NCBI GenBank assembly: GCA_003537645.1
Contig: DPRM01000026.1
Span: 1-12,326, forward strand
Length of the DNA: 12,326 bases
Source of the DNA: Prolixibacteraceae bacterium
Lineage (GTDB): Bacteria; Bacteroidota; Bacteroidia; Bacteroidales; Prolixibacteraceae
Direction: 5' to 3'
The notes beneath the pieces were generated by a model that worked only from the letters and a program-made list of their open reading frames with translations, did no database searches and was not told the origin of the DNA. How positions within the stretch are numbered: position 1 is the stretch's first letter; each line of letters opens with the position of its first letter. This document shows, one piece after another, positions 1 to 6,593 of this stretch. Made by a program: the position numbers and the translations under genes.

Positions 1-1952
1 CCGATTGAGGCAGCCAAAATCGCATGGATACAGCTCGACAGCGACGATTCGTGCACGGTGAGCGGCTCGTAGAAATCAAAATGCCGCTCGATGCTTTCGC
101 GATCGAACTGGTCTTCGAACCAGTAAATACTTTGCAAAGTGTCGGCCTGTTTGATGTATGGTGAACGTAAAATGCGGTCCCACGACCATTTCTGATTGAT
201 CGGCCGGTCTTCGGGTTTCAGCTCACTCGCCGGAATCAGTTCTTTGTCGAGAAAACCATCTTGCTGAAGGTAAATTTTGCGTGTAAAATCGTACGGGAAA
301 TACATGTCTTTGATAATCTTTTTCCAGCGCGATGTTTCCTGAACTTCTTTCAGTTTAAGCTTTTTCACCAGATCCTCGAACAGTAGCGGATGCTCTTTTT
401 TCAGATAATCAATCGCTTCGAGCGTATATTTTAGCGTCCACACGGCCATGTAGCTGGTGTGGAAATTGTTGTTCACATTGTTCTCGTATTCGTTCGGGCC
501 GGTCACACCGAGCAGCACGAATTTCTTCTTTTCTTCGGACCAGTTGATGCGCTGGCTCCAAAACCGCGACAAGGCCAGCAAAACCTCAAAACCATAAGGC
601 GCAAGGTATTCCTGATCGCCGGTATAGCTGATATAATTGTAAATGGCATAAGCAATCGCGCCATTTCGGTGAATTTCTTCGAAGGTGATTTCCCACTCGT
701 TATGGCATTCTTCGCCGTTGATGGTCACCATTGGGTAAAGTGCCGCACCATCAGTAAATCCAAGTTTTTCGGCATTTTCGATGGCTTTCGGCAAATGTTT
801 GTAGCGGTACAAAAGCAGGTTTTTCGATACCATTTGCGGAGAAGTGCCGAGTTCAAAAGGCAAACAATAAGCTTCAGTATCCCAATACGTTACGCCACCG
901 TATTTTTCACCGGTAAAGCCTTTTGGTCCGATGTTCAGGCGTTCGTCGTCGCCCAAATAAGTTTGATTCAATTGAAAAATGTTGAACCGGATGCCCTGTT
1001 GCGCCGCCACGTCGCCTTCGATTCGGATGTCGCTCGTTTCCCAGCGAATGGCCCAGGCCTTTTCCTGATCAGCAAAAAGCTTGTCGAAACCCTTTTCTGA
1101 TGCTCGTTTCAAGGCTTTTTCGGTGGCATTCTGAAGTTTATTTGCTGGGTAATAAAGTGTAGAAATAATGGCTGCGTATTTTTCGATGCACAGCTCATCT
1201 CCATTTTTTACCTCGACAGTAAATTCCGAAGCGATGTATTTTTCTTTCTGAATAGTTGAAAGTACAGGTTCAATTCGTGTTCCGTTCAGAGAAGCCCTGA
1301 AATTCATTCCGGTACAAACCTGAAATGCTGTTTTTTTGGTTTCCATGCATACAAATCCGACAGAACCGTTTATTTGGGTAGATTTTTCGATCCAGAAATT
1401 TTCGTCGTAATTCGAATCTTCGTTCACCACATTTCCGTCGGTGTAGGGGGTAGCTGTAATTTTTCCTGAAAAATTGAGTGCTTTCACGGTGTAACGAATG
1501 GCGCCAATTTCCTGATCGGCAATGCTTAAAAACCGTTTAGAATTTACCTCAAGCTCTTTCCCTGAAGTCAACTTTGCTACAAACCGGCGCGAAAGTAAAC
1601 CCGATTTCATGTCGAGATCGCGGTAAAACGACAGGATTTCGGCTTTGGCTAAATCCAATTCTTCGCCATCAACCGAAACATCAATTCCGATCCAGTTGGC
1701 AGCATTCAGGATTTTGGCAAAATATTCGGGATAGCCGTTTTTCCACCAGCCAACGCGGGTTTTATCGGGATAATATACGCCTGCGACGTAACTGCCACGA
1801 AGCGAATCGCCGGTGTACTTTTCCTCGAAGTTGGCCCGCTGCCCGCTCCGTCCGTTGCCAATACTTAGCAAACTTTCGGTGACACGGTTTTCCTCTTGGT
1901 GAAATCCCTCTTCAATGATCTTCCACTCGTCGTGTATGATGTAGTTTTTCAT
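1..1952 (-). CDS. GH65 disaccharide phosphorylase, probably maltose phosphorylase (C-terminus outside window)
   Basis: Cytoplasmic inverting phosphorylase that splits an alpha-linked glucose disaccharide, most likely maltose, with phosphate into beta-glucose 1-phosphate and glucose. Reading from the ATG at 1952 gives 650 open codons to the window edge; family members are about 750-780 residues, so roughly 100-130 are missing. Seen: an N-terminal sandwich motif SIGNG...GQRANFEEKY (about residues 30-50), GVTYWDTEAY in the (alpha/alpha)6 barrel (W357, D358), and GVTGPNEYENN, whose Glu488 matches the general acid of the family (Glu487 in the Lactobacillus brevis enzyme). The last visible residues, VHESSLSSCIHA, are the conserved segment near the phosphate site. 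Neighbouring pgmB and sugar importer genes on the same strand support a beta-glucose 1-phosphate product. Kojibiose or trehalose specificity cannot be excluded from the sequence. No Shine-Dalgarno site; the leader is A/T-rich. Confidence 0.93.
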   Translation of the reverse strand, partial: MKNYIIHDEWKIIEEGFHQEENRVTESLLSIGNGRSGQRANFEEKYTGDSLRGSYVAGVYYPDKTRVGWWKNGYPEYFAKILNAANWIGIDVSVDGEELDLAKAEILSFYRDLDMKSGLLSRRFVAKLTSGKELEVNSKRFLSIADQEIGAIRYTVKALNFSGKITATPYTDGNVVNEDSNYDENFWIEKSTQINGSVGFVCMETKKTAFQVCTGMNFRASLNGTRIEPVLSTIQKEKYIASEFTVEVKNGDELCIEKYAAIISTLYYPANKLQNATEKALKRASEKGFDKLFADQEKAWAIRWETSDIRIEGDVAAQQGIRFNIFQLNQTYLGDDERLNIGPKGFTGEKYGGVTYWDTEAYCLPFELGTSPQMVSKNLLLYRYKHLPKAIENAEKLGFTDGAALYPMVTINGEECHNEWEITFEEIHRNGAIAYAIYNYISYTGDQEYLAPYGFEVLLALSRFWSQRINWSEEKKKFVLLGVTGPNEYENNVNNNFHTSYMAVWTLKYTLEAIDYLKKEHPLLFEDLVKKLKLKEVQETSRWKKIIKDMYFPYDFTRKIYLQQDGFLDKELIPASELKPEDRPINQKWSWDRILRSPYIKQADTLQSIYWFEDQFDRESIERHFDFYEPLTVHESSLSSCIHAILAASI

Positions 1953-2041
1953 ACGTTTTAATTTTAATCCTGAAGTGAATCAGGTATATTTTCAAATTGT
2001 TTCTTTTTCTATTGTTCTGTTTTTCAATCGATCATTCCATT

Positions 2042-2089
2042 CCGTCCGAAACAAGTAAAACGCTTCTTTCAACTTTTACTCGCGGACGG
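2042..2089. repeat. 48-nt palindromic element, copy 1 (CCGTCCG...CGGACGG)
   Basis: Outer arms CCGTCCG (2042-2048) and CGGACGG (2083-2089) pair. Inside them AGTAAAA (2054-2060) pairs with TTTTACT (2074-2080), giving a two-tier hairpin with a small internal loop. The same outer arms at the same 48-nt span occur at 2901-2948 on the other side of pgmB. The 15 bases CCATTCCGTCCGAAA are identical in both copies. This is most likely an interspersed palindromic repeat (REP/BIME-like) rather than a terminator, because no T-run follows on the coding (minus) strand. Confidence 0.7.
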
Positions 2090-2108
2090 GTAAACTTCAT
2101 TTTTCTTT

Positions 2109-2180
2109 CCCCGGGGCTACACCCCGGGCTAATATATTTTGCACTTTCAGGGCGGAAAATATCGCAGGACAGTGCCCTAA
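2109..2180. repeat. GC-rich hairpin cluster in the pgmB-phosphorylase gap
   Basis: CCCGGGG (2110-2116) and CCCCGGG (2122-2128) form a 7-bp all-GC stem with a 5-nt loop. Immediately after it, GCACT (2141-2145) pairs with AGTGC (2171-2175), and AGGGC (2149-2153) can alternatively pair with GCCCT (2174-2178). Several stems in about 70 nt resemble a degenerate interspersed intergenic element of the kind associated with REP/RAYT families. The family name is inference; no transposase is present here. Confidence 0.45.
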
Positions 2181-2182
2181 TC

Positions 2183-2200
2183 TTTCCCCCATCGGGGAAA
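2183..2200 (-). other. Hairpin directly after the pgmB stop codon
   Basis: TTTCCCC (2183-2189) and GGGGAAA (2194-2200) form a 7-bp stem with a 4-nt loop, and the hairpin abuts the pgmB stop codon (2201-2203). On the minus strand no U-run follows, so it is a poor intrinsic terminator. It could protect the 3' end of a processed pgmB transcript or partly attenuate expression of the phosphorylase gene downstream. It may equally belong to the repeat cluster beside it. Confidence 0.4.
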
Positions 2201-2860
2201 TTATAAGGGGGTTTTTAGCTTTTCCAGCGTAAATCCATCGAACCCGGGGATGACCAAATCGGCAAAACCAAGGGTTTCGGGGTCACCAATTCCGATGCAG
2301 CGCATTCCTGCATTCCGGGCGGCCTCAACTCCGGCAATGGCATCTTCAAATACCACGCAGTTTTCGGGCAAAACACCCAACCGTTCAGCGCCTTTCAGGA
2401 AAACTTCAGGATTCGGCTTGGCTTCTGTAATGGAATTCCCATCTACTACCGCATCAAACATTTCAGTAAGTTGAATCCGGTCCAAAATCATCGGGGCGTT
2501 TTTACTGGCCGAACCCAATGCGATTTTTATCCTGTTATTTTTTAATTCCTGAAGGAATTCAGGAACTCCCGGAAGAATTTCTTGGGGAGTCATTTTTTCG
2601 ATGTAACTCACATAAAGGGTGTTCTTTTTTTCAGCCATTGCCAGCTTTTCCCGCTCCGGAAACTGTAATCCTCCAATTTCAAGCAATATTTCGAGCGACG
2701 CCATCCGACTGACACCTTTCAGCCGTTCGTTGTCTTCGTGGGTAAATTCAAAGCCTAGTTCTTCGGCCAAAGCCTTCCAGGCTATAAAATGGTATTTGGC
2801 GGTATCAACCACAACCCCGTCTAAATCAAATATGCAAGCTTCTATAAAGTTCTTAATCAC
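2201..2860 (-). CDS. pgmB: Beta-phosphoglucomutase (HAD superfamily)
   Basis: Cytoplasmic HAD-family mutase converting beta-glucose 1-phosphate, the product of the GH65 enzyme, into glucose 6-phosphate through a phospho-aspartyl enzyme and a glucose 1,6-bisphosphate intermediate. At 219 residues it has the usual family length. Seen: FDLDGVVVDT with nucleophile Asp12 and acid/base Asp14; His24; the cap-domain specificity loop LKGVSRMASL (Lys48, Arg52); HAD motif II GSASKN (Ser117); motif III Lys148; motif IV FEDAIAGV (Glu172, Asp173). These line up with the Lactococcus lactis enzyme at an offset of 3-4 residues. The cap loop and order of motifs separate it from phosphoglycolate phosphatases. 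It lies between the importer and phosphorylase genes on the same strand, with gaps of 175 and 248 bp that both contain palindromic elements. Confidence 0.96.
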   Translation of the reverse strand: MIKNFIEACIFDLDGVVVDTAKYHFIAWKALAEELGFEFTHEDNERLKGVSRMASLEILLEIGGLQFPEREKLAMAEKKNTLYVSYIEKMTPQEILPGVPEFLQELKNNRIKIALGSASKNAPMILDRIQLTEMFDAVVDGNSITEAKPNPEVFLKGAERLGVLPENCVVFEDAIAGVEAARNAGMRCIGIGDPETLGFADLVIPGFDGFTLEKLKTPL

Positions 2861-2900
2861 GTATTTTTACTTTTAATTCATCTTTAAGGTGAATCCCATT

Positions 2901-2948
2901 CCGTCCGAAATGAGGTTAACTCATTGTTTGTCAAATTACTTCGGACGG
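2901..2948. repeat. 48-nt palindromic element, copy 2 (CCGTCCGAA...TTCGGACGG)
   Basis: A perfect 9-bp outer stem, CCGTCCGAA (2901-2909) with TTCGGACGG (2940-2948), encloses a smaller hairpin ATGAG-gttaa-CTCAT (2910-2924). Its span equals that of copy 1 at 2042-2089 and its left flank is the same, but the interior differs, so arms and length are conserved while the loop has diverged. On the plus strand it is followed by TTTTT, like an intrinsic terminator, but no plus-strand gene precedes it. Confidence 0.72.
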
Positions 2949-2972
2949 TTTTTCGTTCATCGTATCATTTTA

Positions 2973-3003
2973 CTACAAATATTTCGCTCCTAACGGGGCT
3001 TTC
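2973..3003. repeat. Short intergenic hairpin element (CTACAAATATTTCGCTCC type)
   Basis: The stretch CTACAAATATTTCGCTCC-taac-GGGGCTTTC contains a GCTCC/GGGGC stem (2986-2990 with 2995-2999, one T:G pair). From memory, very similar sequences are scattered between genes in many Bacteroidota genomes, so I read this as another interspersed repeat. It sits just downstream of the importer stop codon. Confirmation needs a genome-wide copy count. Confidence 0.4.
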
Positions 3004-3035
3004 AAACAAATACACCCACTGCGACTGATCACTTG

Positions 3036-4550
3036 TTACTTCTGGTCAACATCATCGACAAACAATACACTTACAGCGGCAATCAGCAAAGATGCGCCAC
3101 CCAAAAGAAGCGCGTAAATGGCGTGGCCGTGAAAGATTGTTTTGGTAAAAAAGCCGAGAATGCTGGCAGCCAGAATCTGTGGAATTACGATGAAAAAGTT
3201 GAAAATTCCCATGTAAGTTCCCATTTTCTGTGCAGGAAGCGAACCTGTGAGAATGGCGTAGGGCATCGACAAAATACTGGCCCAGGCAATCCCAACGCCC
3301 AGCATCGAGACAACTAGCAGGTTCGGGTCTTTCACGATATAGAACGAAGCCAGTCCCAATCCGCCACAAACAAGTGCAATGGCATGGGCCATTTTTCGGC
3401 TTGTCCATTTTGCCAGCCAGGGAAGCCCGAATGCTACCACGGCAGCAAAGCCGTTGTAAACCGAAAACAGGATTCCAACCCAATCGGCGCCATCGTTGTA
3501 AAGTTTCGAGGCGGTATCGCTGGTTCCGTAAATGTGGCTGGTAACTGCCGAGGTAGAATAAATCCATAAGGAAAACAGTGCGAACCACGAAAAGAACTGA
3601 ACAATGGCCAGTTGTTTCATGGTTTTTGGCATGTTCATCAGGTCGGTAATCACCTCAACAAAACCGTTGTGAACCATGCCCTGCCGGGTGTACCAGGCCG
3701 AAATCAGTAAAATCAGTCCAAATGCGCCCAAGCCAACTGACAAGATGTACAATTCTTTTTCCCAGCCCATTTGCTGAATGAGTAAACTGCCCAGAAGACC
3801 AACGACCAGCAAAATCAGCCCATTCCGGATAAAACCCGGAAGAAGATTTTTGGCAGATGTCCGTTCTGGTTCTTCCATTTGAGCCGATTGTTTTTGTTCG
3901 GCTTCAAATTCGGTTAGTTCTTCGGGCGAATATTCTTTGGTAGAAAAAACGGTCCACAGAACGGCCAGCAGGAAAACGGCTCCACCCAGGTAAAACGAAA
4001 GTTTCACCGATTCCGGAATTTTTTCCCCGGCTTCGGCCACATTCGAGATCCCAAACCAGTTGGTGAAAGCGTAGGGTAAGGCCGATGCAACGACTGCACC
4101 TGTACCGATGAAAAAACTCTGCATGGCAAAACCAGAAGTCCGCTGTTCGCTGGGTAGCATATCGCCAACGAATGCGCGAAAAGGTTCCATCGAAATATTG
4201 ATCGATGCATCCATCATCCAGAGCATTCCGGCGGCAATCCAGAGCGAGGGGGAGTTAGGCATGATGATAAGGGCGAGCGAGGCCAAAATTGCACCCGCCA
4301 TAAAGTAAGGTCGGCGTCGGCCAAACCTTCCCCAGGTTTTGTCGCTCAAATAACCAATAATGGGTTGTACCACCAAGCCTGTGACCGGGGCGGCAATCCA
4401 CAAAATGGGAATGTCGTCAACATTGGCGCCGAGGGTTTCGAATATGCGGCTCACATTGGCATTCTGCAGCGCAAAGCCAAACTGTATGCCCAGAAAGCCA
4501 AAACTCATGTTCCAGATTTGCCAAAAACTTAAAGCAGGTTTTTTCTTCAT
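3036..4550 (-). CDS. MFS sugar importer (SLC45/sucrose-maltose transporter-like)
   Basis: Twelve-helix major facilitator predicted to carry maltose or a related glucoside, probably with protons, across the inner membrane. Read from the ATG at 4550 it is 504 residues. Seen: helix 1 at about residues 10-30; QPIIGYLSDKTWGRFGRRRP (62-81), the loop 2-3 signature with the RFGRRRP block shared with plant and bacterial sucrose/maltose carriers; an acidic hydrophilic central loop at about 200-230 (EYSPEELTEFEAEQKQ); then six more hydrophobic segments. The frame can be extended to a TTG at 4604, but that adds a polar N-terminus without membrane character, whereas MKKKPALSFWQIWN starts like the family and has an A-rich leader. 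It is the first gene of the importer-pgmB-phosphorylase set, which fixes its likely substrate as the disaccharide the phosphorylase uses. Confidence 0.88.
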   Translation of the reverse strand: MKKKPALSFWQIWNMSFGFLGIQFGFALQNANVSRIFETLGANVDDIPILWIAAPVTGLVVQPIIGYLSDKTWGRFGRRRPYFMAGAILASLALIIMPNSPSLWIAAGMLWMMDASINISMEPFRAFVGDMLPSEQRTSGFAMQSFFIGTGAVVASALPYAFTNWFGISNVAEAGEKIPESVKLSFYLGGAVFLLAVLWTVFSTKEYSPEELTEFEAEQKQSAQMEEPERTSAKNLLPGFIRNGLILLVVGLLGSLLIQQMGWEKELYILSVGLGAFGLILLISAWYTRQGMVHNGFVEVITDLMNMPKTMKQLAIVQFFSWFALFSLWIYSTSAVTSHIYGTSDTASKLYNDGADWVGILFSVYNGFAAVVAFGLPWLAKWTSRKMAHAIALVCGGLGLASFYIVKDPNLLVVSMLGVGIAWASILSMPYAILTGSLPAQKMGTYMGIFNFFIVIPQILAASILGFFTKTIFHGHAIYALLLGGASLLIAAVSVLFVDDVDQK

Positions 4551-4703
4551 TTTCGATTTAGAATTAATTGGTTTATTTGATGGAATGTGCAAATACTTTG
4601 GCAAATAACCAAAACAACACTTTTTCTACCAGATCAGGCAACTGGCCTTATCGAAGCAAAAAAAACAACGCCATCAAATGTGTGGAATCAATTGTGCGAT
4701 TAG

Positions 4704-4721
4704 CCCGAAAGAATTTTCGGG
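4704..4721. other. Hairpin in the importer 5' leader
   Basis: CCCGAAA (4704-4710) and TTTCGGG (4715-4721) form a perfect 7-bp stem with a 4-nt loop. It lies between the predicted promoter (4772-4804) and the importer start at 4550, so it would be in the roughly 215-nt leader RNA. A role in mRNA stability or attenuation is possible. No T-run follows on the minus strand, so it is not a typical terminator. Confidence 0.45.
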
Positions 4722-4771
4722 AAACCGAATGAAGTAGTAAATGGAATTAACGAAAAACGGAATTAACTGCA

Positions 4772-4804
4772 CAAATATAAAGAAGGTTTTTCCAGAAATC
4801 CAAA
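4772..4804 (-). promoter_or_regulatory. Bacteroidota-type promoter for the importer operon
   Basis: On the minus strand TTTG (4801-4804) is followed after 21 nt by TATATTTG (4772-4779). This fits the primary sigma-factor consensus of Bacteroidota (TTTG at -33, TAnnTTTG at -7). The predicted transcription start is near 4765, leaving a leader of about 215 nt. The promoter upstream of tetR in this window has the same -7 octamer and the same 21-nt spacing, which supports both calls. Confidence 0.6.
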
Positions 4805-4811
4805 TCCATGA

Positions 4812-4821
4812 TTTGCGCAAA
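4812..4821. promoter_or_regulatory. Possible secondary operator (TTTGCGCAAA)
   Basis: A perfect 10-bp palindrome immediately upstream of the predicted -33 element of the importer promoter. It resembles a LacI-family half-site pair and its centre is 61 bp from that of the stronger palindrome at 4871-4884. It may be a second binding site for the same regulator, but a 10-bp palindrome is weak evidence on its own. Confidence 0.35.
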
Positions 4822-4870
4822 CGCCTTATTTATCGGGCAAAACAGCGTGTTTTAGATAAAAAACCCTCAT

Positions 4871-4884
4871 TGCAAACGTTTGCA
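4871..4884. promoter_or_regulatory. LacI-family-like operator (TGCAAACGTTTGCA)
   Basis: A perfect 14-bp palindrome with the central CG typical of LacI/GalR-family sites, which sugar catabolic genes often use. Its centre is about 112 bp upstream of the predicted importer transcription start, a position that suits activation or looping better than simple blocking. No LacI-family gene is in the window, so the regulator would be encoded elsewhere, perhaps beyond the left edge. It looks like a CcpA cre site, but CcpA is a Firmicutes protein, so a local sugar regulator is likelier. Confidence 0.6.
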
Positions 4885-4977
4885 GGGAATGCAAAAAAAA
4901 TTGAAATATTTAATTATTTTTCTTTCGGAAGAACCCACATGCTCTTAAATCAAGTTAGACATTTGGTTGCCGAAACC

Positions 4978-5242
4978 GTCCTGTTCATGTTTTATGAATC
5001 CTGTTGAGTTTTCCCTCTGTCCTGTTACTGTTTATACCCGTCATGTTGAACAGGACGATGAACTTTTTATACAGGACAGGTTCGCTACGCAACAAGACGA
5101 CGAAAAAATGTACTTGTGCAACTTCCCTTTTAACAGGACGGCGGAAAAATGCAACAGGATGGTTTTACCTGCCAACAGGGAGACGAAAATTTCTACAGGC
5201 CGTTGACCCGAACCTGCAGGACACTAAAAAAATAAACAGGGC
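4978..5242. repeat. Mirror-symmetric, helically phased array of AACAGGAC octamers
   Basis: Left arm, inverted orientation: GTCCTGTT at 4978, ATCCTGTT at 4998, GTCCTGTT at 5019, GTCATGTT at 5040. Right arm, forward orientation: AACAGGAC at 5049, TACAGGAC at 5070, AACAAGAC at 5091, a poor match at 5111, AACAGGAC at 5132, AACAGGAT at 5153, AACAGGGA at 5174, TACAGGCC at 5194, TGCAGGAC at 5215, AACAGGGC at 5235. Steps are 20 or 21 bp (mean 20.7). Counted from base 5048, the inner edges fall at 1, 22, 43 and 63 on both sides. The 12-13 bp spacers are mostly dissimilar; a few right-arm spacers share GRCGRAAAA. The 20-bp steps break any reading frame, so it is not a coding repeat. Function unknown; phased protein binding sites are the simplest idea. 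Confidence 0.7.
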
Positions 5243-5527
5243 AAGCGGTAGCAAGGATTTTGGGGTGACATTCATAAAAAGTCCACGAAAAAAAAGCATC
5301 AATGCGATATAAAATTACTCCTTCATATTTTGTTTTGTAAACATAACCACTTACCTTTAAAGCCTTTGAAAACAACTCGGAAAATAGAAGGAATTGAGGT
5401 TTTGGTGGAAGGAGAGAAAAGTTTCCGGGATTTTCTGGTTGGCAGCAAGTTTAAGACGGCTTGCAGATCAAACGCCTTTGTCTATTAAATTTAGACTATA
5501 AATGAAATAAACAACTAAGCAATAGAT
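5243..5527. other. Gene-free AT-rich spacer before the HNH gene
   Basis: No supported gene. It contains one arm of a 15-bp inverted repeat (5269-5283), a weak hairpin GCAAG/CTTGC (5444-5463 region) and GTCTA/TAGAC (5480-5484 with 5492-5496) shortly before the HNH gene. A TTTG at 5477 followed by TATAAATG at 5497 is too far from consensus to call a promoter. Base composition becomes clearly more AT-rich here than in the sugar operon. Confidence 0.4.
5269..5283 (+). repeat. 15-bp inverted repeat, left arm
   Basis: CATTCATAAAAAGTC is the exact reverse complement of 6594-6608. The pair brackets the broken HNH gene and its upstream spacer (about 1.34 kb). It could mark the ends of an inserted segment. 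The arms are AT-rich and no transposase is present, so chance is a real alternative. Confidence 0.35.
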
Positions 5528-6589
5528 ATGGAACAGATTAAGTACAATATGTCGCATACTATATTTTCACTTGTAAATGACAATGGTAAAACAAGCATAA
5601 AGTGGAACTATAATATTATGCCCAAAGCTACATTAGACACGCTAAGAGTAGTACACGAACTATACGGTGAAAATTACTTTATCTGGCTTAACGATAATAG
5701 AAAGAAGTTAAAACCTAAAAATGAGAGAATATGTAGGTTTTGTGGAAAATCTTATCCAGAGGTGAAATTTTCAAAATAAGCGCACTTGTTCCCTGAATCG
5801 CTTGGAAACAAAGTTCACTTTTCTGATTTTGAATGTGATAATTGCAACTATAAATTTGGGTTACATGAGAATGATTTTTCAAATTTTTTAGGTCCATACA
5901 GGACACTTTCAGAAATTCCCAAAAAAGGAGGTTATCCTAAGTTTAAATCTCGAAAGGAGGAAATGAAAATTGAACAGGTTGAGAAAAACATAATCGACAT
6001 AAATATCTCTGACCCAAACAAAAACAATAACATTAGCTATAGTAGAGATGGTGAAATTTTAAGAATTCAAGCAGAGGGAAATCCTTACAAACCGATAAAT
6101 ATTTTTAAATGTCTACTAAAAACTGCTGTATCAATGGTAGGCCAAGATGATTTGGTAGACTTATCCGAAACAATTAAATTCCTAATGGACGACAGTTATG
6201 TAACAAATCCGTCTTACGATTTTATATTGTCGATGCACCAATACTTTATTCCTGGAAACTTTGATGTTCCACCTTTTTTAATACAATACAAGAAAAGTGC
6301 TAAATATGAAAAGTTTCCTGCTCCTTCTCAAATTTACATTTTCTATGTACGAAATCTAATTTTTCAAATTTTCATTCCCTTTCATGCAAAAGATGATTTG
6401 CTTTACCATACAAGTATTGAGAGGCATATGTACATAGTTCCTCCATTAATAAATTTAATGTGGCTTGATAAATTTGGAGGTCCATTCCCAAGAATGTACA
6501 ATCTGAATGATAGTAATATAACTAAGAAAAATATACAAATAAGTGATTATAAATTATCACAGAATAGAGATTCGAGTAAAAAATCATAA
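5528..6589 (+). pseudogene. HNH endonuclease-like gene interrupted by one in-frame TAA
   Basis: One frame runs from the ATG at 5528 to the stop at 6587-6589 (353 codons) apart from a single TAA at 5777-5779 (codon 84). Across the stop the protein reads ICRFCGKSYPEVKFSK-stop-AHLFPESLGNK, then FECDNCNYKFG. This is an HNH_5-like zinc-supported nuclease fold: CxxC at 69/72, active-site His86, Asn94 and CxxC at 103/106. The stop falls two codons before that His. No other break occurs in the following 268 codons, so the lesion is recent, is a sequence error, or is read through. The C-terminal 240 residues have no recognised domain. The codons are much more AT-rich than those of the neighbours, suggesting acquired DNA; defence or mobile-element genes often carry this domain, but that role is inference. 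A GAA-to-TAA change is the simplest origin. Confidence 0.75.
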
Positions 6590-6593
6590 ACTT

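Noticed and set aside
459..1100. 213-codon plus-strand open frame inside the GH65 gene
   Set aside because: It is antisense to a well-supported GH65 frame and shows no recognisable protein features.
1997..2206. 69-codon plus-strand frame in the pgmB-phosphorylase gap
   Set aside because: It reads straight through the palindromic and GC-rich hairpin repeats, and nothing in it resembles a protein.
4551..4604. N-terminal extension of the MFS importer to TTG 4604
   Set aside because: The extra 18 residues are polar and atypical for the family; ATG 4550 gives a normal MFS start.
4871..4884. CcpA cre site
   Set aside because: The sequence fits loosely, but CcpA/HPr catabolite control is a Firmicutes system. 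A LacI-family sugar regulator is more plausible in this background.
4978..5242. CRISPR array or CsrB-like GGA-rich decoy RNA
   Set aside because: Repeats of 8 nt with 12-13 nt spacers and an orientation switch do not fit CRISPR, and no cas genes are present. The ACAGGA core resembles CsrA sites, but Bacteroidota generally lack CsrA and half of one arm would be in the wrong strand.
4741..5312. Three overlapping plus-strand frames (4741-5007, 4967-5206, 5004-5312) upstream of the HNH gene
   Set aside because: They run through the promoter/operator region and the octamer array in different frames. The 20-bp steps in the array break any repeating protein, and there is no plausible start context.
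5193..5375. 60-codon minus-strand frame
   Set aside because: It overlaps the array end and one inverted-repeat arm and has no family resemblance; expected by chance in AT-rich DNA.
5896..5904. TACAGGAC octamer inside the HNH gene as part of the array
   Set aside because: A single match 650 bp from the array, explained by the coding sequence GPYRTLS.
5786..6589. Separate 267-residue gene starting at TTG 5786
   Set aside because: It is in the same frame as the upstream 83 codons, and the HNH motif spans the intervening TAA. TTG would begin inside the AHLFPESLGN motif and omit the catalytic histidine.
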